DNA from: an uncultured Oscillospiraceae bacterium
GTDB lineage: Bacteria; Bacillota; Clostridia; Oscillospirales; Ruminococcaceae
Direction: 5' to 3'
Assembly (NCBI GenBank): GCA_900542145.1
Contig: UQMF01000003.1
Location: 144,686 to 208,685 of the forward strand
Length of the DNA: 64,000 nucleotides
A program made the position numbers and the translations under genes. Below, one piece after another: positions 51,610 to 60,484 of this stretch. The stretch's first letter is position 1, and each line of letters begins with the position of its first letter. The notes beneath the pieces were generated by a model, which was not told the origin of the DNA, searched no databases, and saw only the letters and a program-made list of their open reading frames with translations.

Positions 51610-54396
51610 TTGATCAACGAAGACAACAACCAGCCGGAGCTTGAGATAACCGCCGGAGAGAACGGCGAGGCTTCCTGTTCCGCGCCGGAGATTCCGCTGA
51701 CGGAGCCTGCCAAGGAGCCGCACCCGGGGATTTCCGCGCCGAAAAGGGCGAGCGTGCTCCTCACGGACGGATTCCTCATGCTGGCGCTGTACATCGTGGC
51801 GCTGGTGATACATGTGCTGATGACCCAGGTCACGACCATGTTCAACCTCACCCCGGACGAATACGCCGTGACCGGCGTGGCGGCTTGGGCGAACGGATAC
51901 GACTGGTCCGCCACCGTGTCCGCCGGAGGATACTACGGGTATTTCCAGAGCCTGTTCTACATTCCGGTGTTCAGGCTTGTCAGCGACCCCATGACGCAGT
52001 ACCGCGTGATGATACTGATAAACGGCTTCATCATGAGCTTTGTGCCGGTGATAGCCTACTTCCTCTCCCGGAAGTGGTTCGGCGTGCGGAAGCTCTCCAG
52101 CGTGTTCATCGCCGTCATCTGCGGAATGTACCCGAGTTACCTGCTGCTCACGAAATACACCTGGAACGAAACCATGTGCTGCTTCCTGCCGTGGGTGTTC
52201 GCGCTGCTGATGTATCTCTCGCTTAAGAGCCACAAGGATACCTCCCACAGCGTACGGGCGGTGTTCATGCAGCAGCTGTGGGCGGTGCTCGCAGGCTTCG
52301 TGCTCATTGCGGCATACGCCTCCCACGGAAGAATGCTGGCGCTGACCGCCGCAGGCGTGGTGCTGGAGCTTATCGTGCTCATCACCATGCGGCGCCGCCT
52401 GTTCTCCCTGGTGGGATTCTTCACCAGCACCGTGGGATTCTTCCTGGTGGACAAATTCGTCAAGAAGTTCATTCAGGCAGGGCTGTGGCTGTCGGAAACC
52501 AAATCCAAGGCTTCCGTCAACACCATCGAGAACATGCTGGGGCGTATCTCCAACATTGACGGCGAGAAGCTGGCGCACTTCCCCCAGACCCTGTTCGGGC
52601 ATTTCTTCTATTTCCTGAGTTCCACCTGGGGATTCGGTGCCATCTGCATAGTGCTGATATTCTCCGGCATCATCATGTACCACGTCACCGCCAAACGCGC
52701 AAAGGACAGCGGCGTGAATATCTCCTCCGGGAAAGTGCAGACCTACGTCAGCCCCAGCCTGGCTATATTCTGCTGGTATGCCCTGCTGTGCATGGGCGCG
52801 ATTTTCGTGGTCAGCGTGATGTTCAAGTCCACCTCCACGGTGTACGACACCCGGGCGGATACCGCGATATTCGGGCGGTACATCGAAACCTTCTTCCCGA
52901 TAGCGATATTCCCCTCCCTCATCATGATATACCGCAGGCGGTTCACGATACGCCACTGCTTCGCCGCGCTGCTGACCGGCGCCTTCATCTGCCTGATGAC
53001 CGAGCTGTTCACCGTTTCCGCGGTGGTCGGCGACGGGGAGACCACGAAATCCATCGTGGGCGCGATGATACTCGGCATAGGTCCCCTGCGTATCGGCGAG
53101 GGACTCAAGGACACATTCACCGAAGCCACCTTCGTCAAGATAATCGCCGTCGTCATGCTGATACTGCTTGCGGTGGTGATAGTCCGCCTGGTCAAGAAGA
53201 AGGAGGACTCCCTGTTCAACTTCATCGCGATACCCCTCGGGGCGCTGCTGATCTATTCCACGCTGTACGGCTTCGACAGCTACACCATGGTGCAGGGAAA
53301 GAACGCTTCCTACGGCGCGCAGTACGTCACCGAGGCGCTCTCCATGATCGAGGACTGCCCCTACAACGACGTGCTCTGCTTCTCGATGAAGGGCGAGAGA
53401 TACTCCAAGGCGCAGTTCCTGTATCCGGATATGAAGCTGCGGCTGGCTTCCAACACAAAGAAGCTCCAGGAGCTGACCAAGTGCCCGGACTTCATCATCT
53501 CGAACCGTGAAAACAACCTCAACATGTGGATAGACGACATCTACCTTGTGGGCGACATCAACAACAACGTCCAGCTCTACGCCTGCTCCAACGAGGCGAT
53601 AGCCTGGGTGCGCAGCGAGGGACTCCCCATGACGGAAGCCGGCGCGATGGAATACACCGGCGGCAATATACCTGCCACAAGTTCCGTCAGCCGCAGCGGC
53701 GATTCCGCAATGCTGCCGGAAGGCTCCGCGGTCTACACCAACTACTTCACGCTGTTCAACAAGGGCACCTATACCGTGTCCGTGGAAGGCTCCAACATCG
53801 CCGACCTGACGATAGCCCTCACCTCCGACAAGAAGGCGAAGGACATCAGGTACAAGGTGCTCGACGGCACCCCGGATTCGCTGACAGTACAGTTCAGCGT
53901 CACCGGAAAGACCGAGAACGTGCAGTTCAAGCTGACCAACAAGAGCAGCGGCGCCGCGGTATCCGTGAGCCGGCTGTCCATAGAGATGTCCGACCGGCTG
54001 GTGAAGGAATACAACGGCACCTCCCTGTTCATGGAAAACGGCGCAGGGCTGAACGGCACTGCGGTGGTGCTTCCGGAGGGGGCACGGCTGCTGACCAGCG
54101 ACCTGATAATCCGCGAGCCGGGCGACCTGGGATTCCGGATACGGGGTGAGAACACGGAGGCACTCTCCGTGACGCTGACGGCGAACGGGGCTGACCTGCC
54201 CTACGAGCGCATTGCGGATTCCGAGGGATTCACGCTGAACTTCACCCTCCCCGAGGAAACCGGCGACCTCAAGCTGATACTGACCAACAACACTGCGGAG
54301 GAATCCACGGTGTACGCCGTCGGATATATCCGCCGCACGGCGCAGAAGATAGCCACCCTGCCCAAGACCGCAGGTGTGAGCGTGGTAATCTCATAA
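51610..54396 (+). CDS. GT-C-like polytopic membrane protein, paralog 2 with extracellular beta domains
   Basis: The 928-residue protein is read from a TTG at 51610, seven bases after GGAGG. After a 45-residue acidic N-terminus come about 12 membrane helices. Blocks shared with paralog 1: NLTPDEYAV (TPDE at 81-84), YYGYFQSLFYIPVFRL and LTKYTWNETMCCFLPWVF. From about residue 570 the protein is outside the membrane: a region with YAKEDCPYNDVLCFS-like nucleotide-independent fold, then two repeated beta-sandwich segments (about 690-790 and 800-915). These could bind or position a glycan or wall acceptor. The gene follows paralog 1 by 18 bases and is followed by a potassium channel gene after 3 bases. 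Confidence 0.75.
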   Translation: MINEDNNQPELEITAGENGEASCSAPEIPLTEPAKEPHPGISAPKRASVLLTDGFLMLALYIVALVIHVLMTQVTTMFNLTPDEYAVTGVAAWANGYDWSATVSAGGYYGYFQSLFYIPVFRLVSDPMTQYRVMILINGFIMSFVPVIAYFLSRKWFGVRKLSSVFIAVICGMYPSYLLLTKYTWNETMCCFLPWVFALLMYLSLKSHKDTSHSVRAVFMQQLWAVLAGFVLIAAYASHGRMLALTAAGVVLELIVLITMRRRLFSLVGFFTSTVGFFLVDKFVKKFIQAGLWLSETKSKASVNTIENMLGRISNIDGEKLAHFPQTLFGHFFYFLSSTWGFGAICIVLIFSGIIMYHVTAKRAKDSGVNISSGKVQTYVSPSLAIFCWYALLCMGAIFVVSVMFKSTSTVYDTRADTAIFGRYIETFFPIAIFPSLIMIYRRRFTIRHCFAALLTGAFICLMTELFTVSAVVGDGETTKSIVGAMILGIGPLRIGEGLKDTFTEATFVKIIAVVMLILLAVVIVRLVKKKEDSLFNFIAIPLGALLIYSTLYGFDSYTMVQGKNASYGAQYVTEALSMIEDCPYNDVLCFSMKGERYSKAQFLYPDMKLRLASNTKKLQELTKCPDFIISNRENNLNMWIDDIYLVGDINNNVQLYACSNEAIAWVRSEGLPMTEAGAMEYTGGNIPATSSVSRSGDSAMLPEGSAVYTNYFTLFNKGTYTVSVEGSNIADLTIALTSDKKAKDIRYKVLDGTPDSLTVQFSVTGKTENVQFKLTNKSSGAAVSVSRLSIEMSDRLVKEYNGTSLFMENGAGLNGTAVVLPEGARLLTSDLIIREPGDLGFRIRGENTEALSVTLTANGADLPYERIADSEGFTLNFTLPEETGDLKLILTNNTAEESTVYAVGYIRRTAQKIATLPKTAGVSVVIS

Positions 54397-54399
54397 GCC

Positions 54400-55752
54400 A
54401 TGCCGGTAATAAAAAAGAACACGAAGCAGCTGCGCCCGGCGCAGACCCTGTGCATAGGGTTCCTGGCGATAATACTGACGGGGGCGCTGCTGCTGTGGCT
54501 CCCGATCTCATCGAAAAGCGGCGGCACGCCGTTCTTCGACTGCCTGTTCACCGCGGTATCCGCCACCTGCGTGACGGGGCTGATAGTCACGGACACCTTC
54601 ACCAACTGGACGGCGTTCGGGCAGGTGGTGATAATGCTACTTATCCAGATAGGCGGACTGGGGTTCGTGACGATAATCACGTTCTTCAACGTCGCCGCCG
54701 GGAGGAAGCTGGGATTCCGCACCCTGGCGAACGCTTCGGACGGACTGACCGAAAGCACCTTCCAGGGGGGACGGCGCATTTTCATCAGCATAATGAAATA
54801 CTCCATGATATTTGAGGGCGCCGGGGCGGTGCTGCTGAGTATCGCATTCTCCCGGGATTACGGCGCCTACGGGATATTCATGGGGGTATTCACGAGCGTG
54901 ACGGCGTTCTGCAACGCCGGATTCGACCTGTGCGGAATCGGCGGTGAATACTCCAGCCTGACGCACTACTCGGGGGATCCGCTTGTGATAATGACGGTGG
55001 CGCTGCTGATAATCCTGGGCGGACTTGGATTCATCGTGTGGGAGAACTTCCTGAATATCCGCACGGTGAAGAAGCTGAGCCTTCACACGAAAGCGGTGCT
55101 TATCTCCACCGGGGCGCTCTTGGTGGGGAGCACGCTGTTCTACCTCCTGGCGGAGTGGGACAATCCGGCGACGCTTGGCGGAATGGACTTCGGCGGCAAG
55201 CTGATGAACTCCTTCTTCTCGGGCGTGACCGCGCGCACAGCCGGGTACAACTCCATCTCGGTGGAGGGCATGTCGGACTTCTCGAAGCTGGGCAGCTGCA
55301 TATTCATGTTCATAGGTGCGTCGCCTGCCTCCACCGGCGGCGGAATCAAGACCACCACGGTCCTTGTGCTGATCATGACGGTGGTATCCTACCTGCGCGG
55401 CAGGAACGACGTGGAGCTCCTGGGGCACAAGATCGACAAGCTGGCGGTCTACCGCACGCTGACGGTCACTCTGCTGTCGCTCCTGGCGGTAATACTGTGC
55501 TTCTCCGTGCTGTATTTCACGCTCCCGGAGGACGTCAGCGGCGTGGACTGCCTCTTCGAGGCGATATCCGCGTTCTCCACCGCCGGACTCTCCGCGGGAC
55601 CCACCGCCGCCGCGGGCACCCCCGGCAGGATCCTGCTGATGATAACAATGTACATCGGCCGTGTAGGTCCGGTATCCCTGGTCCTCTCCATGCTCATGAA
55701 CTCGCGCCGCAAAAACATCGTCCTCCCCGAAGGTCAGATCATCGTCGGCTAG
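54400..55752 (+). CDS. Potassium uptake channel TrkH/KtrB
   Basis: The 450-residue protein has the four membrane-pore-membrane repeats of the Trk/Ktr/HKT superfamily. The filter-region segments are FTAVSATCVTGLIVTDTF, TSVTAFCNAGFDLCG, GVTARTAGYNSISVEG and FSTAGLSAG, each with the key Gly. A C-terminal EGQIIVG end is typical of KtrB. No ktrA/trkA regulatory gene is in the window. The start is 3 bases after the stop of the previous gene and has no clear binding site, so translation depends on coupling. Why it is joined to the glycosyltransferase genes is not known. Confidence 0.92.
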   Translation: MPVIKKNTKQLRPAQTLCIGFLAIILTGALLLWLPISSKSGGTPFFDCLFTAVSATCVTGLIVTDTFTNWTAFGQVVIMLLIQIGGLGFVTIITFFNVAAGRKLGFRTLANASDGLTESTFQGGRRIFISIMKYSMIFEGAGAVLLSIAFSRDYGAYGIFMGVFTSVTAFCNAGFDLCGIGGEYSSLTHYSGDPLVIMTVALLIILGGLGFIVWENFLNIRTVKKLSLHTKAVLISTGALLVGSTLFYLLAEWDNPATLGGMDFGGKLMNSFFSGVTARTAGYNSISVEGMSDFSKLGSCIFMFIGASPASTGGGIKTTTVLVLIMTVVSYLRGRNDVELLGHKIDKLAVYRTLTVTLLSLLAVILCFSVLYFTLPEDVSGVDCLFEAISAFSTAGLSAGPTAAAGTPGRILLMITMYIGRVGPVSLVLSMLMNSRRKNIVLPEGQIIVG

Positions 55753-56022
55753 CCGGGCACGCCCGGCGGCGAATACGGCCACAGGTGCCTTCAAATGGAA
55801 GCCTTGTCACACGACCAATAGTGGGCCTGCATGCTGATTTAGGTGCCTTGAAGCCGGGCACGCCCGGCGGCGAATACGGGGAAAAGAACCTTCGAATGGA
55901 AGCGCTGTCACCCGAGCCGGGCACGCCCGTAAAAATCCGCACATTATTCAAATCCGTCCGGCGAAGCCGGACACCATAATTCCGAATTACGCATTCCGAA
56001 TTCCGAATTATCACGAAAGGAA
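55753..56022 (+). repeat. Modular palindromic repeat, composite tandem copy
   Basis: This gap after the channel gene is filled by the repeat family. CCGGGCACGCCCGG begins at 55753, at 55854 and at 55916. The first two are followed by CGGCGAATACGG and a TGTCAC module (55806-55811 and 55907-55912). The third joins AAAAATCCGCACATTATTCA, then TCCGGCGAAGCCGGA and a block of ATTCCGAATT units up to 56010. The same 3' half occurs at 61030-61110 and at 31022-31070. Confidence 0.88.
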
Positions 56023-56032
56023 CTGACTTGAA

Positions 56033-56743
56033 ATGGAAACCGAAACCTTCTCCCTCGGACCGCTGACGATGTATGTGTCCGACGACCACCGCTTCGGCAC
56101 GGACGCATTCCTGCTGGCGTACTACGCCAACGTAAAGCCGGACAGCGTGGTTTGCGACCTCTGTACCGGCTGCGGAATAATCCCCCTGATATTCTGCAAG
56201 AATGTGAAGCCCCACCTCATCTATGCGGTGGATATCCAGGAGGAAGCCATCGAGCTGCTGAAGAAATCCGTGAAAACCAACCACCTGGAGAACACCCTCC
56301 AGCCGATACTCGCCGACCTGCGCGAACTTGACCAGTCCCAGATAGGCTTCGAAACCATGGACATCGTCACGGCGAATCCGCCCTACATGACCAGCGGCTC
56401 CGGATTCGAGAAGCTGGCGCGCCCCCAGGCCATCGCACGGCACGAACTGATGTGCACCGTGGACGACGTGTGCCGCGCCGCCGGGAAGCTGCTGAAGTAC
56501 GGCGGACTGCTCAAGATGTGCCACCGCCCGGAGCGCCTTTCGGACGTGCTGAACTCCATGCGCGAGAACAAGATCGAGCCGAAGAGCATTACTTTCGTGT
56601 TCAACAGCGTTCTCGACAAGCCATGGCTTTTCCTCATCACCGGAAAGAAGGGCGCGAAATCCGGAATGATCGTCGAGAAGCCCATGATACTGCGGAACGA
56701 CGACAAATCCTACACGGAGGAATACACAAGACTTTATGACTGA
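56033..56743 (+). CDS. tRNA1(Val) adenine-N6 methyltransferase-like protein (YabB/TrmN6)
   Basis: The 236-residue enzyme has METETFSLGPLTMYVSDDHR, then FGTDAFLLAYYANV, the SAM motif CDLCTGCGIIPLIF (about 40-53) and the catalytic NPPY in VTANPPYMTSGSGFE (about 113-127). These match TrmN6/YfiC and B. subtilis YabB, which make m6A in tRNA. In B. subtilis yabB is next to rsmI (yabC), the same order as here. The stop overlaps rsmI by 8 bases. AAAGGAACTGACTTGAA precedes the start. Confidence 0.92.
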   Translation: METETFSLGPLTMYVSDDHRFGTDAFLLAYYANVKPDSVVCDLCTGCGIIPLIFCKNVKPHLIYAVDIQEEAIELLKKSVKTNHLENTLQPILADLRELDQSQIGFETMDIVTANPPYMTSGSGFEKLARPQAIARHELMCTVDDVCRAAGKLLKYGGLLKMCHRPERLSDVLNSMRENKIEPKSITFVFNSVLDKPWLFLITGKKGAKSGMIVEKPMILRNDDKSYTEEYTRLYD

Positions 56744-57572
56744 CACAGGAAAGCTTTACGTTGTGGGCACCCCCATCGGCAACCTGTCGGATTTCTCGCC
56801 GCGCGGCATTGAAACGCTGTCCGCCGTGGACTACATCGCGGCGGAGGACACCCGGGTCACGCTGCGACTGCTCACCCACTTCGGGATAAAGAAGCCGCTG
56901 CTGAGCTACTACAAGCCCCACGAGGCGGAGAAAAGCGCGAAGATACTGGAGCTGCTGCACGACGGGAATTCCGTTGCGCTGGTAAGCGACGCCGGTATGC
57001 CCTGTATCTCCGACCCGGGGGTGTATCTGGTGCAGCGCTGCTATGAGCAGGGGATCCCGGTGGAATCCGTGCCCTGCTGCAACGCCGCCATCGCCGCCGT
57101 GGCGATAAGTGGAATAGACACCGCGCGGTTTGCCTTTGAGGGATTCCTCCCGGTGGACAAAAAGGAGCGCCGCCAGCGGCTGGAGGAAACCTCCGCCCTG
57201 CCGCACACGCTGATATACTACGAAGCACCGCACAAGCTGCGGCAGACCCTCGCGGACCTCTCCGCCGCCTGTGGAGAGAGCCGCAGCGCCGCCCTCTGCC
57301 GGGAGCTGACGAAGCTCCACGAAGAGGTGATACGCGGCACGCTGGGGGAGCTGAACTCCCTGTACGAAACCACGGAGCCGCGCGGAGAGTACGTCATCGT
57401 GGTGGAGGGCGCCGCCCCCCGGCAGCAGGAATCCATGACCCTTGAGCAGGCGGCGGAACTCGCCCGGGGATTCATCGCCGGGGGAATGAAGCTTTCCGAG
57501 GCATGCAAGACTGTTTCACAGCAGGCAGGAGTACCGCGCAAGGAGCTTTACAGGCTGCTTTCCGGTGAGTAA
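56736..57572 (+). CDS. rsmI: 16S rRNA (cytidine-1402-2'-O)-methyltransferase
   Basis: RsmI methylates C1402 of 16S rRNA. The 278-residue protein has the tetrapyrrole-methylase-like fold: KLYVVGTPIGNLSDFSPRGI (about 5-24), AAEDTRVTLRLLTHF, LVSDAGMPCISDPGVYLV and FEGFLPVDKKERRQRLE, all RsmI-specific. The C-terminal HTH-like end (GMKLSEACKTVSQQAGVPRK, then ELYRLL) is also typical. It overlaps the trmN6-like gene by 8 bases. Confidence 0.96.
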   Translation: MTDTGKLYVVGTPIGNLSDFSPRGIETLSAVDYIAAEDTRVTLRLLTHFGIKKPLLSYYKPHEAEKSAKILELLHDGNSVALVSDAGMPCISDPGVYLVQRCYEQGIPVESVPCCNAAIAAVAISGIDTARFAFEGFLPVDKKERRQRLEETSALPHTLIYYEAPHKLRQTLADLSAACGESRSAALCRELTKLHEEVIRGTLGELNSLYETTEPRGEYVIVVEGAAPRQQESMTLEQAAELARGFIAGGMKLSEACKTVSQQAGVPRKELYRLLSGE

Positions 57573-57614
57573 CCAACGGGCAATCACCCGTGCAATACAG
57601 AAAGGAAGAATACC

Positions 57615-57794
57615 ATGAGCATTATCAAGCAGAGAGTAGAGAAAAAGATAGGTCCCACCGCGAAGGTGGTCATTCCGATAATCAGCGCGGTAGTAGTCGT
57701 TGCCGGCGCTGTTGCGTATATCTGCCTGAAACTGGCGGACGAAATGCGCTACAACGAGAAGTGGAAGGACTACGACGAATGCGGTCTGCACTGA
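57615..57794 (+). CDS. 59-residue single-helix membrane protein
   Basis: A short gene not overlapping rsmI is read from ATG 57615 with AAAGGAAGAA six bases upstream. It begins MSIIKQRVEKKIGPTAKVV, then has one strong membrane helix (about 18-38, with VVIPIISAVVVVAGAVAYIC) and a charged C-terminus ending DECGLH. It overlaps the folC start by 16 bases, so it may set folC translation. No family was recognised. Confidence 0.7.
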   Translation: MSIIKQRVEKKIGPTAKVVIPIISAVVVVAGAVAYICLKLADEMRYNEKWKDYDECGLH

Positions 57795-59047
57795 ACAGCA
57801 GCGAGGAAATAGAAAAGTTCCTGGGGCAGTATTCTCACTTCGGCGCGCCGGTGAAGGATCTGTCCCGGTTTTCTGTCCTCATGAACGAACTCGGGAACCC
57901 CCAGGACAGCCTGCGGTATATCCACATCGTCGGGACGAACGGGAAAGGCTCCACCGCGGAATTCTGCACCTCCGCACTGGCGGCGGCAGGCTTCGCCGTG
58001 GGAAGATTCACCTCCCCCTACGTCAGCAGCATATGCGAGCGTATTGCCGTGGCGTACCCGGACGGACTGTACAAGATAAGCGCCGAAGATTTCTCCCGGC
58101 TGCTGTACACAGCGGCGGACGCGGCGGCAAAGTTCCCGGAGCTGGAATTCTCCCAGTTCGAGATAATGAACGCGGCGGCATTCCTCTACTACGCGGAGAA
58201 GCGCGTGGACTATGTGGTCCTGGAGGCAGGGATAGGCGGCACGCTGGATTCCACCAACATCATCAGGCAGCCGGAATGCGCCGTCATCACCTCCATCGGA
58301 CTGGACCACACGAAGATACTCGGGGACACCGTGGAGAAGATAGCGCGCAGCAAGTGCGGCGTGATAAAGGGCGGAAACGCCGTTGCCGGGGAGGATATCC
58401 CGGCTTCCGCGATGGATGTGCTCCGGGAGCGCTGCGCGGAGGTCGGCGCGCGGCTCATCGTCCCGGACAGCGCGGAGCTTTCCGTGCACTCCACCGGGCT
58501 GGAGGGGAGCAGCTTCGCCTACCGTGGGCAGGAATACCGCCTGCGCATGGGGGGAGAATACCAGATACGCAACGCCATGACCGCCATCGAGGTGCTCCTC
58601 GGCATGGGGATTTCCCCGGCGGCGATATCCATGGGGCTGAGCCGGGCGCAGGTCCCGGCGCGAATGGAGCTTTTCCGGTCGAACTCCCCGGGGCGCCCGT
58701 CGGTGCTGCTGGACGGGGGGCACAATCCGCAGGCGGCGTGCGCAGTACGGGCGGCGCTGGAATCCTCCGGACTGCGGCACATCACCGGCGTCATCGGCAT
58801 GATGAACACCAAGGACTACGCGGAGTTCCTGCGCGAGATACTCCCCTGCCTGGAGCGCGTGGTATTCTGCGACGGGTTCTCGGATTCCGACGTCCCGGCG
58901 GAATCCCTCCGCGCCGCCTCCGGGCTTCCGGCGGAGGTATTCCACGACCCGGCGCAGGCGCTGGAATACGCGCGGAGCACTCCCTGCGACCTCGTCTACT
59001 GCGGAGGGAGCTTCTATTTTGTGGCTCATATCAAGAACAACATGTGA
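57779..59047 (+). CDS. folC: Folylpolyglutamate synthase/dihydrofolate synthase
   Basis: FolC adds glutamate to folates. The start is placed at 57779 (MRSALNSSEEIEKFLGQY), inside the 3' end of the small membrane gene, with AAGGA upstream; a frame back to 57590 would give an Arg/His-rich leader that is only the shadow of that small gene. The P-loop IVGTNGKGSTAEF (about 48-60), the TSPYVSSICERIAV block, VLEAGIGGTLDSTNI and SIGLDHTKILGDTVE are all typical, as is LLDGGHNPQA near residue 315. Length of 422 is normal. Confidence 0.94.
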   Translation: MRSALNSSEEIEKFLGQYSHFGAPVKDLSRFSVLMNELGNPQDSLRYIHIVGTNGKGSTAEFCTSALAAAGFAVGRFTSPYVSSICERIAVAYPDGLYKISAEDFSRLLYTAADAAAKFPELEFSQFEIMNAAAFLYYAEKRVDYVVLEAGIGGTLDSTNIIRQPECAVITSIGLDHTKILGDTVEKIARSKCGVIKGGNAVAGEDIPASAMDVLRERCAEVGARLIVPDSAELSVHSTGLEGSSFAYRGQEYRLRMGGEYQIRNAMTAIEVLLGMGISPAAISMGLSRAQVPARMELFRSNSPGRPSVLLDGGHNPQAACAVRAALESSGLRHITGVIGMMNTKDYAEFLREILPCLERVVFCDGFSDSDVPAESLRAASGLPAEVFHDPAQALEYARSTPCDLVYCGGSFYFVAHIKNNM

Positions 59048-59073
59048 AAAAGGGCGGAGAGAAATCTCCGCCC
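59047..59073 (-). terminator. Terminator of the FN3 protein gene
   Basis: A 9-bp perfect stem GGGCGGAGA/TCTCCGCCC (59052-59073) with a GAAA loop is followed on the minus strand by five T residues. It may also help stop folC transcripts, though no T run follows on the plus strand. Confidence 0.85.
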
Positions 59074-59087
59074 TCATGTATTATGCT

Positions 59088-60281
59088 TTAGTATTCATAG
59101 TATGAGCTGTAAACCATCCAGGACATATACCCGTCGTAATCATAGTGAAGCACCAGCTGATAAAGACTGGAACCGAAGAAGTAATATCCCTCATAGTAAT
59201 CGTAATCATAGTCGAATCCGCTCTTGGCAGAACTAAGAATTGTGCTGAACGTGGAATACGGGCACGGAATCGTCAGGATATACTGATAAAGCTCATTCTG
59301 TGAATTAAAGAAGAGTGCCGCGCCACTCAGCTCGCCGCCGTAATATGTCAGCCCGGAATACTTCTTGCCGTTCTTAACATTTTCATCATTGGAAACAGTG
59401 TAATTGCCGATACCGCAGGTCTTGAGCACTGACGAAAGGCTCGTTCCCAGATCCGGCTCATTCCACTTGCCAGGCTGTACGCTCGTGTTGTCCTTGGTGG
59501 AGCTTCCCGAGGACTTCGCCGAGGTGGACACGGTGTATTCCGCGGACTTGTTCTGGACAACGTACTTGCCGTTCTTCTTCACCAGCGAAGCCACCATGAA
59601 CCTGTAACTGGTGCCTGCCTTCAGCCCGGTGACCTTGAGGGTGGTCTTGGTGACGTCCTTGTACTTGACGAACTTCCCCTTGGCGGTGCTGTATTTGTAG
59701 ATACGGTAGCCGTCAGCGCCGCTCACCTTGTTCCACTTCAGCGTGACGGTCTTCTGGGATTTCGCGGTGGAGGTCAGCCCCGTGGGCGCGGAAAGCTTCG
59801 AGGAGGGCTTCGCCGGAGTGGTCACCGACAGCTCAGGGGATTCCACGATCACCTTTCCGGAGCGGTCAAGCGCCGATACATAGAACGTGTAGCTTTTCTT
59901 CGCCTTCAGCCCGGTGACCTTGACTGTGGTCCCGGTCACGTCCTTGTACTTGACGTACTTCCCCTTGGAGGGGCTGTACTTGTACACGCGGTACTTCGCC
60001 GCGCCGTCAACGTAACTCCAGCCCAGCTCGGTGGAATTGTATGTGGTCGCGCCGGATTCCCACGCGTATATCTCCGGCTCCTCCGATTCAACGGTTTCGT
60101 AGGCTTCCTCGGAATCGTCCACCGCCTCCCAGGAGATGTACTCGTCATCATCGTACCAGCCCAGCTCCCTTTCAGCCGCGTATTCCTCCGGAACTTCCTG
60201 CGCGGAAGCGGCGGTGAACGGAACGCAGGTCAGCGCTATCGCAGCCGCCATGAACGCCGCAGTGAATCTTGTTTTCTTCAT
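59088..60281 (-). CDS. Secreted protein with two fibronectin type III domains
   Basis: The 397-residue protein begins with a signal peptide MKKTRFTAAFMAAAIALTCV cut after about AASA. An acidic segment (about 28-75) is followed by two FN3 domains (about 78-165 and 168-255), each with a KYRVYKYS- or GYRIYKYS-type strand, a GKxVKYKDVT strand and a VTGLKA turn. The last 120 residues are a separate Tyr/Ser/Asp-rich domain, with a SAKSGFDYDYDYYEGYYFFG stretch. FN3 domains act as spacers or ligand-binding modules on extracellular enzymes; no catalytic domain is visible. GGGAGG precedes the start and a good promoter lies upstream. Confidence 0.85.
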   Translation of the reverse strand: MKKTRFTAAFMAAAIALTCVPFTAASAQEVPEEYAAERELGWYDDDEYISWEAVDDSEEAYETVESEEPEIYAWESGATTYNSTELGWSYVDGAAKYRVYKYSPSKGKYVKYKDVTGTTVKVTGLKAKKSYTFYVSALDRSGKVIVESPELSVTTPAKPSSKLSAPTGLTSTAKSQKTVTLKWNKVSGADGYRIYKYSTAKGKFVKYKDVTKTTLKVTGLKAGTSYRFMVASLVKKNGKYVVQNKSAEYTVSTSAKSSGSSTKDNTSVQPGKWNEPDLGTSLSSVLKTCGIGNYTVSNDENVKNGKKYSGLTYYGGELSGAALFFNSQNELYQYILTIPCPYSTFSTILSSAKSGFDYDYDYYEGYYFFGSSLYQLVLHYDYDGYMSWMVYSSYYEY

Positions 60282-60305
60282 ATCGGATACCTCCCTTTTT
60301 TTGTA

Positions 60306-60334
60306 ATTGTATCACTAAACATTTAGCAAGTCAA
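60306..60334 (-). promoter_or_regulatory. Promoter of the FN3 protein gene
   Basis: TTGACT (60329-60334) and TACAAT (60306-60311) on the minus strand are 17 bases apart, very close to the ribosome binding site. Confidence 0.82.
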
Positions 60335-60419
60335 CCTTTATCTGCGCCGCCAAAGACGCAGTTTGAATTAATTCACAAAAATCGGCATTATTGTGCCGTA
60401 ACCTGGAACGTTCATACCC

Positions 60420-60448
60420 TTGACAAAAAAGGAACGATGTGATATAAT
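60420..60448 (+). promoter_or_regulatory. Promoter of the DUF2726 gene
   Basis: Both boxes are perfect: TTGACA (60420-60425) and TATAAT (60443-60448), 17 bases apart. Confidence 0.88.
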
Positions 60449-60484
60449 CAATATTCGTGACAAAGAATGAACGGAGGTCCGGAA

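Noticed and set aside
50257..52956. An 899-codon open frame antisense to the GT-C genes, and similar long antisense frames at 23979-25328, 33103-34884 and 7524-8762
   Set aside because: They lie opposite genes with clear motifs, have no ribosome binding sites, and encode Arg/His/Gly/Val-rich low-similarity protein, as expected from GC-rich third positions.
57590..57778. N-terminal extension of FolC
   Set aside because: The extra sequence is Arg/His-rich, lacks a binding site and is the shadow of the small membrane protein gene in another frame.
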